Below, piece by piece: positions 1 to 6,365 of a stretch of DNA of 6,365 nt. Numbering within the stretch: position 1 is the stretch's first letter; each line of letters begins with the position of its first letter. The translations under genes were made by a program, and so were the position numbers. Source of the stretch: Candidatus Parvarchaeota archaeon (GTDB lineage Archaea > Micrarchaeota > Micrarchaeia > Anstonellales > VGKX01); NCBI GenBank assembly GCA_016866895.1, contig VGKX01000062.1, positions 1 to 6,365 of the forward strand, written 5' to 3'. The notes beneath the pieces are model-generated. The model was not told where the DNA came from. It made no database searches and saw only the letters and a program-made list of their open reading frames with translations.

Positions 1-2
1 AT

Positions 3-260
3 TCATCTCTTTCATCAATATTTGAGATTATGCGAACCGACTCCAACATAAGCGACCGTGAAGTTGCAATGGCACTAGTCACCGCATACGAGCGACTTAA
101 GGAAAATCTTGTAGAGATGGTCAAGGTAGTCTATCCGGTTTACAACGCACTTTTGGTTTATGGCGCCAGCATAGGTGCTGGTCCGGATGACGATACCAAA
201 CGTGCCGGCAACAAAAGCGGAAACGCAACCATTATGGCTGACAAACAATATCGCGGCTAA
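3..260 (+). CDS. Unrecognised small reading frame, open at the left window edge
   Basis: This frame is open from the first bases of the window and ends with TAA at 258-260. The first ATG is at 30, which would give 76 residues, but the true start may lie outside the window. Residues 8-33 from that ATG (SDREVAMALVTAYERLKENLVEMVKV) could form an amphipathic helix. The last ~25 residues are polar and glycine/asparagine-rich (PDDDTKRAGNKSGN) and look poorly ordered. I recognise no family. The 3' part overlaps the next frame (175-435) by 86 bases, far more than is normal for adjacent genes, so at most one of the two is likely to be read through the overlap. It could be the tail of a longer gene, an antitoxin-like partner of the following toxin-like frame, or a chance frame. 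No ribosome binding site is evident before the ATG. Confidence 0.25.
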   Translation, partial: SSLSSIFEIMRTDSNISDREVAMALVTAYERLKENLVEMVKVVYPVYNALLVYGASIGAGPDDDTKRAGNKSGNATIMADKQYRG

Positions 261-435
261 ACATATTGGAGCGGCTGCGAGTTCTCCAGGCAGGCGCCTA
301 AAACAAGGACTTGATTTCTACGTCTGCGAAATTGGCCAATACAAGCTTATTTATCAGCTCAACGAAAAACGCAAGACAAAAAAATTGTTCTTTGTTGGCG
401 ACCACAAGCAGTATGAAAAAAGGCTTGGGCTTTGA
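175..435 (+). CDS. RelE/ParE-superfamily toxin-like protein, possibly decayed
   Basis: The C-terminal half resembles the RelE/ParE/HigB mRNA-interferase fold. RRLKQGLDFYVCEIGQYKL runs into IYQLNEK and then LFFVGDHKQYEKRL, matching the family pattern (R/K)L-x-Y-x-x-x-(I/V)G-x-Y-(K/R)-(L/I)-(I/V)-Y followed by a last strand of type FFVGxHxxxY. Known members are ribosome-dependent endoribonucleases or gyrase poisons neutralised by an upstream antitoxin. With the GTG at 175 the product is 86 residues, about the usual length. However, the first ~40 residues (PNVPATKAETQPLWLTNN) lack the expected beta strand and helical hairpin. In another frame, positions 245-289 read a helix-like ISRLNILERLRVL that would fit before SPGRRLKQ, which suggests a frameshifted or decaying gene. 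ATG 187 is another possible start. No convincing antitoxin gene is visible upstream. The fold assignment is by eye, and whether the gene is intact is unresolved. Confidence 0.45.
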   Translation: MLVRMTIPNVPATKAETQPLWLTNNIAAKHIGAAASSPGRRLKQGLDFYVCEIGQYKLIYQLNEKRKTKKLFFVGDHKQYEKRLGL

Positions 436-477
436 TAGAGTGGATACTGTCGACAAGAAGAAAATTGGGATGAGGAT

Positions 478-642
478 ATGGATAGTGAAAAAAATAAACC
501 AAAAATAGTTGCTCTTGAAGATGAGCTTTCCCATGCTTATTGCAACTTTTGCCAGTCGCATGAACTTAGAATCACAAAAGTCGTCAAGGTTGAATGCAAG
601 CAGTGCGGAAAAACTAGGCTGATAACTGGAAAAATAAGGTAG
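478..642 (+). CDS. 54-residue zinc-ribbon protein
   Basis: This small ORF starts at ATG 478 and ends with TAG at 640-642. The frame is closed upstream by a TAG at 436-438, and no other ATG, GTG or TTG lies between, so the start is well determined. The product has a charged N-terminus (MDSEKNKPK), then C22-N-F-C25 and C40-K-Q-C43-G-K. These are two CxxC knuckles 14 residues apart, the classical layout of a four-cysteine zinc ribbon. The segment between them (SHELRITKVVKVE) alternates as beta strands should, and the tail (KTRLITGKIR) is basic. Tiny zinc ribbons of this kind are common in archaea among ribosomal, transcription and RNA-binding proteins, but I cannot assign this one to a named family. 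A GAGG lies only two bases before the ATG, too close for a good Shine-Dalgarno site. The gene converges on the 16S unit. The function is unknown; the metal-binding call is an inference from the cysteines. Confidence 0.7.
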   Translation: MDSEKNKPKIVALEDELSHAYCNFCQSHELRITKVVKVECKQCGKTRLITGKIR

Positions 643-707
643 GAAGTTCAAAAAATTTCTTGAAACAAAAAAATAATTTCATTTTTATAGTATAGAGCGT
701 CCGCTAG

Positions 708-718
708 TTTTCTTTTTT
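708..718 (+). terminator. T-tract, likely terminator of the small plus-strand genes
   Basis: The run TTTTCTTTTTT follows the zinc-ribbon gene by 65 bases and lies in an AT-rich stretch without genes. Archaeal RNA polymerase terminates at such T-rich stretches without needing a hairpin. A weaker T5 lies at 682-686. Together with the opposing T-tract at 760-766 it marks a convergent junction. Confidence 0.45.
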
Positions 719-759
719 AAATTGTGATTTTTCCCAGGGCTTGGGGCTTAAGCTAGACC

Positions 760-766
760 AAAAAAA
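760..766 (-). terminator. T7 tract, likely terminator of the 16S transcript
   Basis: Seven consecutive A on the plus strand (T7 in the transcript sense) lie just beyond the outer end of the 16S processing stem, which ends near 770. Placement directly after the last required element of the pre-rRNA, and before any minus-strand gene, makes it the natural terminator. The A-run at 955-960, close to the mature 3' end, cannot be the main terminator because the 3' arm of the stem is transcribed beyond it. Confidence 0.5.
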
Positions 767-769
767 TTA

Positions 770-826
770 TGATTTAGGCTTTGAGGAGTTTCAAACTGCA
801 TGAAAGCAAAAACGAATTGAACAAAA
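770..826 (-). other. 3' arm of the 16S pre-rRNA processing stem with BHB motif
   Basis: This segment of the 16S trailer is complementary to 2541-2602 in the leader. From outside inwards: a 15-bp perfect helix (774-788 with 2584-2598); a 3-base bulge on this side (789-791); a 4-bp helix (792-795 with 2580-2583); a 3-base bulge on the other side (2577-2579); 7 bp with one bulged base (796-802 with 2569-2576); a 1x1 mismatch; 7 bp (804-810 with 2561-2567); an internal loop; 10 bp (813-822 with 2545-2554); and a last 3 bp. Two opposed 3-base bulges separated by 4 bp are the canonical substrate of the archaeal tRNA-splicing endonuclease, which cuts both bulges to release pre-16S. Confidence 0.9.
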
Positions 827-967
827 TTCCGACAGCCTTGCACATTCGTCCTTATTGTCTGCCAAAGTTGCGACACGATGGCATTTTGACACTTTTTTGG
901 TTCCCTACTTTCTAGCCTGTTTCCCGAATTGCTTTGTTGAAAAGCTTCGTTCAAAAAACTAAATTTT

Positions 968-2464
<1,497 letters not shown>

Positions 2465-2473
2465 ACACTTTTT

Positions 2474-2491
2474 CTCGAATATAATTTCGAG
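2474..2491 (-). other. Small hairpin just before the 16S 5' end
   Basis: CTCGAA and TTCGAG form a perfect 6-bp stem around a 6-base A/T loop, ending 10 bases before the mature 16S. It lies inside the large loop closed by the processing stem and may help trim the mature 5' end. The structure is seen in the sequence; the role is inferred. Confidence 0.4.
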
Positions 2492-2540
2492 TCGGTCCGA
2501 ATGTCTAACTTAATGTATTAGCGGATTCAAAGCATCTTCC

Positions 2541-2602
2541 TTTGGTTCAATTCGCTATTATTTGCTTACATGCTAGTAATTTGCTCCTCAAAGCCTAAGT
2601 CA
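2541..2602 (-). other. 5' arm of the 16S pre-rRNA processing stem with BHB motif
   Basis: This is the leader-side partner of the arm at 770-826. Its 15-base helix (2584-2598) is perfectly complementary to 774-788. The 4-bp helix at 2580-2583 is followed by the 3-base bulge at 2577-2579, which with the opposing bulge at 789-791 makes a canonical bulge-helix-bulge. Inner helices at 2569-2576, 2561-2567 and 2545-2554 complete a stem of more than 40 bp. The mature 16S begins about 76 bases inside the stem. Outside it, a short hairpin (2605-2609 with 2616-2620) lies further upstream in the leader. Confidence 0.9.
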
Positions 2603-2642
2603 AGCGTGAAAAAACTCACGTTTCAAGCCGCGAATCACTACA

Positions 2643-2691
2643 GGCGACAAGGACATTAAGAGTCAAGTTCCTCATCGCCGCTCCCTGCGGC
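2643..2691 (-). other. Structured segment of the 16S leader: 11-bp stem and overlapping GC hairpin
   Basis: Positions 2643-2653 and 2669-2679 pair over 11 bp around a 15-base loop. On the minus-strand RNA the two central positions are U-G and G-U wobbles. On the plus-strand RNA the same positions would be C/A mismatches, so the structure favours the minus-strand transcript. A second hairpin, GCCGC with GCGGC (2677-2681, 2687-2691) around AGGGA, overlaps the first by three bases, so the two compete or stack. No C/D-box, H/ACA or tRNA signature was found. It could be an external-transcribed-spacer structure or a small independent RNA. Confidence 0.4.
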
Positions 2692-2787
2692 AACACCAAG
2701 ATTAAGGATTGGAATCCAAAACCTGGGATTTTACGGTTCTACTCTCAGTGTGCATGCAATCCAAGCGGGCTGCAGGCATTGACAGTC

Positions 2788-2792
2788 AAAAA
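2788..2792 (-). terminator. Weak T5 tract downstream of the 511-residue protein gene
   Basis: T5 in the minus-strand sense lies about 100 bases after the stop codon of the upstream gene and between the candidate rRNA TATA box and its expected start site. It is the only T-run in that gap and may end the upstream mRNA. There is no supporting hairpin. Confidence 0.2.
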
Positions 2793-2802
2793 TCGGTGCC
2801 TA

Positions 2803-2810
2803 CTATATAC
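2803..2810 (-). promoter_or_regulatory. Candidate TATA box of the 16S rRNA unit
   Basis: GTATATAG on the minus strand is the best archaeal TATA-like element upstream of the processing stem. With the usual ~25-base distance, transcription would start near 2780, giving a leader of roughly 315 bases that contains the structured segment and the 5' stem arm. A second A/T palindrome, TTTATAAA at 2820-2827, is an alternative or tandem element. No clear BRE was recognised. An rRNA promoter must lie upstream of ~2602, so the location is constrained, but the exact site is inferred. Confidence 0.45.
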
Positions 2811-2891
2811 CACAAGGTGTTTATAAACATTACGATGAGCGGCAGGAGGTGTTGGTTGTCTGCATTGACCGCGCCTTTGCCTACGGCCTTG

Positions 2892-4427
2892 CTAAGAGTA
2901 GGTTTCATTATAATAGAGTCTTGCCGCGTTCCAAAGCATATTCCGATTGAGGTAGTGATTGAAAAGCGCCAGTTTTGCAATGGGTGCGATTTCGGGGTGC
3001 TTGCCATCCACAGCCACAATCAGCGCTGCCTCGACAGAAGACAGGTTTACCTTGTTTTCTGCAAGTTTGCAAAGTTGCACTGCCGCAGCCAGTTTCACAG
3101 AATCGCCAACAAACAAAAGTGCCCGTCCAAGTGCCGCAAGTGCGCTGTTCCTGACATCTTCGTCGGAATCTGAAAGCAGGGCTGCCGTCTTTTCAGGCCG
3201 GTTTGAGCGCAGGCTCGAGTAGACAAGGGCCCCGGTGAGGTATTTTTTTATTTCATTATTATCGCCGTTTTGTTTCCCAAGGCGCAAAAAACCAAGGTGG
3301 ATTTCAGCCAAAAGCTCCACCTCCCGCCCAAGCCCTTCCTTTGCCGCCTCCTTTTCAAGTGTGTTGGCGGCAAAATATGCAGTGTTCCTGTTGTCATCGC
3401 CTGCAGCCATTGCAATCTGCAGCATTATTGGCCCGAGGGCTGCGCCGCCCATCTGCGCATTGTGAAGCTTTGATGCGACGGACTCCCGGACTACGGTAGA
3501 GTTCGAATTGACAAGCAGGAAACCCAAAGGTGCCATAAAAACAGCCAAATCCGGGATTGGGTCGAAGCTTCTGCCCTTATTGAATTTTCCAGAGATTAAG
3601 TAGTAGGCTGCGACAAGCTTTGCGCTTGACTTATAGTCGCGGTTGCCGGAAAGCATTTCGGAAAGAATTCTGAGCATGACTTCGCGATTAAAAACATCCT
3701 GTTTAATCAATAATTTTCCAACCAAAAGCCCGCTTTCACTGTGGCCATCAAGGAAGGCGTAAAAGTTTTCAAAATCCGCATCCCGCAAAAGCCCCGTCAG
3801 GCGGGACATTGCTTTGGTTCTTGCAAGCGCCATTGAGTCGCAAATGTTTGCATAATAATCCCCGAGGCTGGGGCCATTCTTTATAATAATCCTGATGCCG
3901 CCACCCAAGTAGGCGGCAGTGCCTTTGAAAAATTTAAGCAGGTCCTTGACAAAGCTTCCCGGATAGTTAATTGCAATGACGGCAGCCGCATAGGGAAGAG
4001 TGAAAAGCAGGCCGAGTGCCGAAAAAAGGTCCCTGAAAGGAGATTCGGCTGTTTGGACCGGAGTTGGAAGACTGTTATTTGAACCCCTAAGAAGCATTTC
4101 CAAATTCCCGACATGCTGGCTTAATTCGGCAAGCCCGCCGCCAATGCTTGCAAGCACGGCTTTTGACGCAACCGACAGTTCGGTGCGCCAGGTATCAGGC
4201 ATTGCCAGCGTTTTTAACGAGAGGGTCTTTTCAGCCTCCTTTGCAAGGGATTTGGCCTCCTGCCTTGCCAGCGGAAGTTTTATCTTTTCAATAAAAGCCG
4301 ATTTGCCTGCCTTAAATTCAAGGTTGTTTGCCTCAAGCCTTTCAAAAAGTGATTTTCTCTTGGCGATTATGGCCTGGTTTCTGGCATAAAATGAATAAAG
4401 CCTTTGCAAACTGCTGTTGGCCGCCAT
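2892..4427 (-). CDS. 511-residue membrane-anchored HEAT-like alpha-solenoid protein
   Basis: I do not recognise the family. I choose ATG 4427 (MAANSSLQRLYSFYARNQ) over an in-frame ATG at 4529, because a good TATA box lies at 4471-4481 and would start transcription near 4450, inside the longer frame. The extra 34 residues are also low-quality (cysteine-rich, no domain). Residues ~10-75 are strongly charged and helical, possibly a coiled coil (RKSLFERLEANNLEFKAG). Residues ~133-154 (DLFSALGLLFTLPYAAAVIAI) are one probable membrane segment. Residues ~200-500 are almost wholly helical. The stretch 411-440 (PEKTAALLSDSDEDVRNSAL, AALGRALL) is a textbook HEAT-like repeat, and 308-360 looks like degenerate copies. 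Such solenoids usually act as protein-binding scaffolds. It follows the beta-rich protein gene by 148 bases in the same direction but appears to have its own promoter. The protein is certain to exist as an ORF; the domain calls are by eye. Confidence 0.85.
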   Translation of the reverse strand: MAANSSLQRLYSFYARNQAIIAKRKSLFERLEANNLEFKAGKSAFIEKIKLPLARQEAKSLAKEAEKTLSLKTLAMPDTWRTELSVASKAVLASIGGGLAELSQHVGNLEMLLRGSNNSLPTPVQTAESPFRDLFSALGLLFTLPYAAAVIAINYPGSFVKDLLKFFKGTAAYLGGGIRIIIKNGPSLGDYYANICDSMALARTKAMSRLTGLLRDADFENFYAFLDGHSESGLLVGKLLIKQDVFNREVMLRILSEMLSGNRDYKSSAKLVAAYYLISGKFNKGRSFDPIPDLAVFMAPLGFLLVNSNSTVVRESVASKLHNAQMGGAALGPIMLQIAMAAGDDNRNTAYFAANTLEKEAAKEGLGREVELLAEIHLGFLRLGKQNGDNNEIKKYLTGALVYSSLRSNRPEKTAALLSDSDEDVRNSALAALGRALLFVGDSVKLAAAVQLCKLAENKVNLSSVEAALIVAVDGKHPEIAPIAKLALFNHYLNRNMLWNAARLYYNETYS

Positions 4428-4470
4428 TGTAGGCACAAAAATCCCCACGTCAGACAACTTGCACCAACAC

Positions 4471-4481
4471 AAATTTAAATA
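4471..4481 (-). promoter_or_regulatory. Archaeal TATA box of the solenoid-protein gene
   Basis: TATTTAAATTT on the minus strand sits about 45-54 bases before ATG 4427. A start site ~25 bases downstream would be near 4450, giving a ~20-base leader. GGGGAT about 14 bases before the ATG could serve as a weak Shine-Dalgarno. This element decides the start of the downstream gene and suggests that it is not simply cotranscribed with the upstream one. Confidence 0.6.
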
Positions 4482-4575
4482 GGTTTGCCCAAGCTGGCGC
4501 CTAGGACAATAAGAACAAGGAATAGACATGCGCGGATTGGGAGTGGGTTGCGTTGCGCAGTGCGAATGCTAGATT

Positions 4576-6363
4576 TTACCATCTGTAAGCCAGACTCATC
4601 TTGACAAACCAGGAATCCTTTTTCGTGTCAGACTCGTCCTTGAACTGCTTGCCTGCCTCAAACCCTGCCGAAAACGTGTCCCAGTCAACAAAAACGCTGC
4701 CAGAGCTTGTCACAACGCGCTTGTTTTGAAGCAATATGCCCTCGTCGTTCTGTATCTCGTTTTTGAGACCAAGGCGAACTGTGACAACGCCTTTATCTGT
4801 GACTGCAAGATATGCGCCGCCTGCCTCAAACGTAAGGTGCGACCTGTCAACAAGTGTGACACCAAGGTTCTCGCTATTCATGTTCTTGCTTTCAAATTTT
4901 ACAAAAACCTCGCCGTCATTTTTAAGCTTTGAGTAGAGCGCGATATTGTATTTCAATTCTGCAATTTCGTGCCTTTCAAATTCAGCCGGCACGTCTGGAT
5001 TTTTTGAGATTTCAAGAAGTTTTGTGCGCGTGGCCTCTCCTGACGTCAGAAGCAAAAACTTGTACTGGCTTTCAGTTACATATTCGCCACCCACAAGCCA
5101 GCCTGCACCGTTTGCATCTTCGGCAAAAACCGTGCCCCTTAAAGTTGCAAGGAAATCATCGGTTGATACTGTTGCTCCACCGCCTATCTGCTTTATCCTG
5201 CCTTTTACAGGAAGACCTTCATATTCGCTTGTCCTGCCAAACTGGTTGTTGACATCAGCCGATGAGGCAAGGCCGCCCAAGGTGACATTGGCGCCTTTTA
5301 CTGTAAATGAGTGTGTTGCGTCTGCAAGCCAGGAGTCGTTTCCAGGTATTCCCGGCAGTGAGGCCCTTGCGCCGCCAAGATATGTCAGCCCGCTTTCGGC
5401 ATCGTAACGGGCGGTTGAAAGCCTTTGCATTGGAAGGTTGTCCTGTATTTGCTCAAAGTTAGATAGTTGCAGCTGCCCGGCAAGAAGCGGAGGGGTTGTT
5501 GCAGCAATTGCATTGAGCTGGATGAGCCTGAGGGATTCGTCGTCTACTGCGTCGCGCCAGAGAAGCGAGGCAAGGGCAAAGTTCAAAAATTCGGACTTTT
5601 CCCTGCTTATGTAGGTTCCCCGCGTGCCAGCCTCCTTTTGCAGCCGTTGCGAGAACTCATAGAGTGTCTGGTATCCGTCAATGGCAGCCGCACGCCTAAG
5701 ATTAGTCACGGTGGAGCCATTCACAACTTCCTGATTTTCATCCGTCCATGCGCCAAACCAGCTTGACATGTAATTGCCAAGAACGTTTCGCCCAACTGAT
5801 GTCCCCCAGTTTTTGCCAGAGGCGCCAAGGACCAGGTCCTTTGATGCAGGAGAGCCATAAAGCTGGTTTTCAAGCGCCTCTTTTTTTGACAAATCAAAAT
5901 ACTTGCCGACAATTTGGACATCCTTGAAGTTTTGCTGCATGCCATAAAACTGGTCCTTTTTCCTCACATCCTGCAAAGTCGCAAGGTGCGTTTTTTCAAG
6001 CAAAGGAACAGACTTTAAGTTAAGTGCGAGAGAATAGCCATCTGGCATGAGGATTTTTGCCTGCGGGTCAAAAGCCAGGTTGTCATCAGACTCCACTGCA
6101 GAGCCGTGAGTCAGTGTAGCCTTGAAATAGCCACCTTTCCCTTCTGCCGAAGCTGCCTGGTAAAGCTGGGTTCGGACTTCTTCGGGTATTGCCTCGATAA
6201 ATCCCACCTGGCCATCTGGCCTGTTGACAAGGTTTGTTGAGGCACGCAAATATTGGTCAAGGTCTGGCATTGAGCTGTTCAGCTTGTCTTTTCTTAAAAG
6301 CGCCTTGTACCAAATCCCGTCCTTGTTCACATAGGCAAATATCCTTGCCATGTCGCCTTTTTC
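4576..6363 (-). CDS. Partial cysteine-free protein with a C-terminal beta-barrel-like domain
   Basis: I do not recognise the family. The frame is open to the right window edge. The first internal ATG is at 6351 (591 residues from there), but four more codons precede it, there is no ribosome binding site or signal peptide, and MARIFAYVNKDGIWYK reads like the inside of a protein, so the true N-terminus is probably outside the window. Numbered from that ATG, residues 1-330 are mixed helical and loop sequence. Residues ~346-591 are a chain of alternating-hydrophobic strands (for example 399-411, 462-476, 480-489, 504-517, 520-532, 543-556, 558-570) with short polar turns. The last strand, SWFVKMSLAYRW, alternates perfectly and ends in Trp, as the terminal strand of outer-membrane beta-barrels does. 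There is no cysteine in 591 residues, consistent with a place outside the cytoplasm. A beta-sandwich or beta-sheet surface domain is the main alternative. It precedes the solenoid-protein gene. Confidence 0.85.
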   Translation of the reverse strand, partial: EKGDMARIFAYVNKDGIWYKALLRKDKLNSSMPDLDQYLRASTNLVNRPDGQVGFIEAIPEEVRTQLYQAASAEGKGGYFKATLTHGSAVESDDNLAFDPQAKILMPDGYSLALNLKSVPLLEKTHLATLQDVRKKDQFYGMQQNFKDVQIVGKYFDLSKKEALENQLYGSPASKDLVLGASGKNWGTSVGRNVLGNYMSSWFGAWTDENQEVVNGSTVTNLRRAAAIDGYQTLYEFSQRLQKEAGTRGTYISREKSEFLNFALASLLWRDAVDDESLRLIQLNAIAATTPPLLAGQLQLSNFEQIQDNLPMQRLSTARYDAESGLTYLGGARASLPGIPGNDSWLADATHSFTVKGANVTLGGLASSADVNNQFGRTSEYEGLPVKGRIKQIGGGATVSTDDFLATLRGTVFAEDANGAGWLVGGEYVTESQYKFLLLTSGEATRTKLLEISKNPDVPAEFERHEIAELKYNIALYSKLKNDGEVFVKFESKNMNSENLGVTLVDRSHLTFEAGGAYLAVTDKGVVTVRLGLKNEIQNDEGILLQNKRVVTSSGSVFVDWDTFSAGFEAGKQFKDESDTKKDSWFVKMSLAYRW

Positions 6364-6365
6364 CG

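Noticed and set aside
298..651. 117-residue minus-strand reading frame, Phe/Ile-rich and apparently membrane-like
   Set aside because: It is antisense to the toxin-like frame and the zinc-ribbon gene, both of which show family-type motifs. Hydrophobic composition is expected from the A-rich opposite strand, and no promoter or ribosome binding site precedes it.
748..954. 68-residue minus-strand frame in the 16S trailer
   Set aside because: It spans the 3' arm of the processing stem, so the sequence is explained by RNA structure. It has no protein motif.
652..967. Possible tRNA-Ala or 23S start downstream of the 16S
   Set aside because: No T-arm or cloverleaf and no 23S-like sequence was found on either strand. 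The stretch is explained by the trailer, the stem arm and T-tracts.
2786..2908. 40-residue minus-strand frame (MKPTLSKAVGKGAVNADNQ start) overlapping the end of the solenoid gene by 17 bases, with a hydrophobic stretch
   Set aside because: It has no ribosome binding site and no family motif, and it contains the candidate rRNA TATA elements. A chance frame is more likely.
2709..3173. 154-residue plus-strand frame
   Set aside because: It is mostly antisense to the 3' end of the 511-residue gene, with cysteine- and arginine-rich sequence typical of a shadow frame, and no start signals.
4428..4529. 34-residue N-terminal extension of the solenoid protein with CSYC and CWC
   Set aside because: The segment contains the TATA box, and the expected transcription start lies inside it. 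The cysteine pattern is not a coherent metal site.

Overview
The window comes from an archaeon. The clearest evidence is a complete 16S rRNA gene on the minus strand (968-2464). It carries archaeal signature stretches, including a perfect copy of the classical ARCH915 site, and it is enclosed by an archaeal bulge-helix-bulge (BHB) pre-rRNA processing stem. Two sites resembling archaeal TATA boxes and T-tract terminators fit the same domain. The unlinked 16S, tiny intergenic regions and unfamiliar proteins would suit a DPANN-type or other poorly sampled lineage. That placement is only an impression; a tree of the 16S would settle it.

Layout. Positions 1-642 hold small plus-strand reading frames: an unrecognised frame open at the window edge, a RelE/ParE-toxin-like frame whose N-terminal half looks wrong or decayed, and a 54-residue two-CxxC zinc-ribbon protein (478-642). 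A plus-strand T-tract (708-718) and a minus-strand T-tract (760-766) mark a convergent junction. The 16S transcription unit follows on the minus strand. It has a candidate TATA box near 2803-2810, a structured leader, the 5' arm of the processing stem (2541-2602), the mature 16S, the 3' arm (770-826) and a probable terminator. No 23S, 5S or tRNA-Ala follows it.

Upstream of the rRNA unit lie two long genes, also on the minus strand. The first (2892-4427) encodes a 511-residue protein with an N-terminal charged helical region, one probable membrane segment and a C-terminal HEAT-like alpha-solenoid. It has its own TATA box. The second (4576 to the window edge) encodes at least 595 residues with no cysteine. 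Its C-terminal ~250 residues read as a series of amphipathic beta strands ending in an aromatic residue, as in outer-membrane beta-barrels. I recognise neither family. Their adjacency and predicted envelope character suggest a related surface or membrane role, but this is inference.

The most solid observation beyond ordinary annotation is the complete BHB stem around a stand-alone 16S gene. The most intriguing protein is the barrel-like one in an archaeal context.
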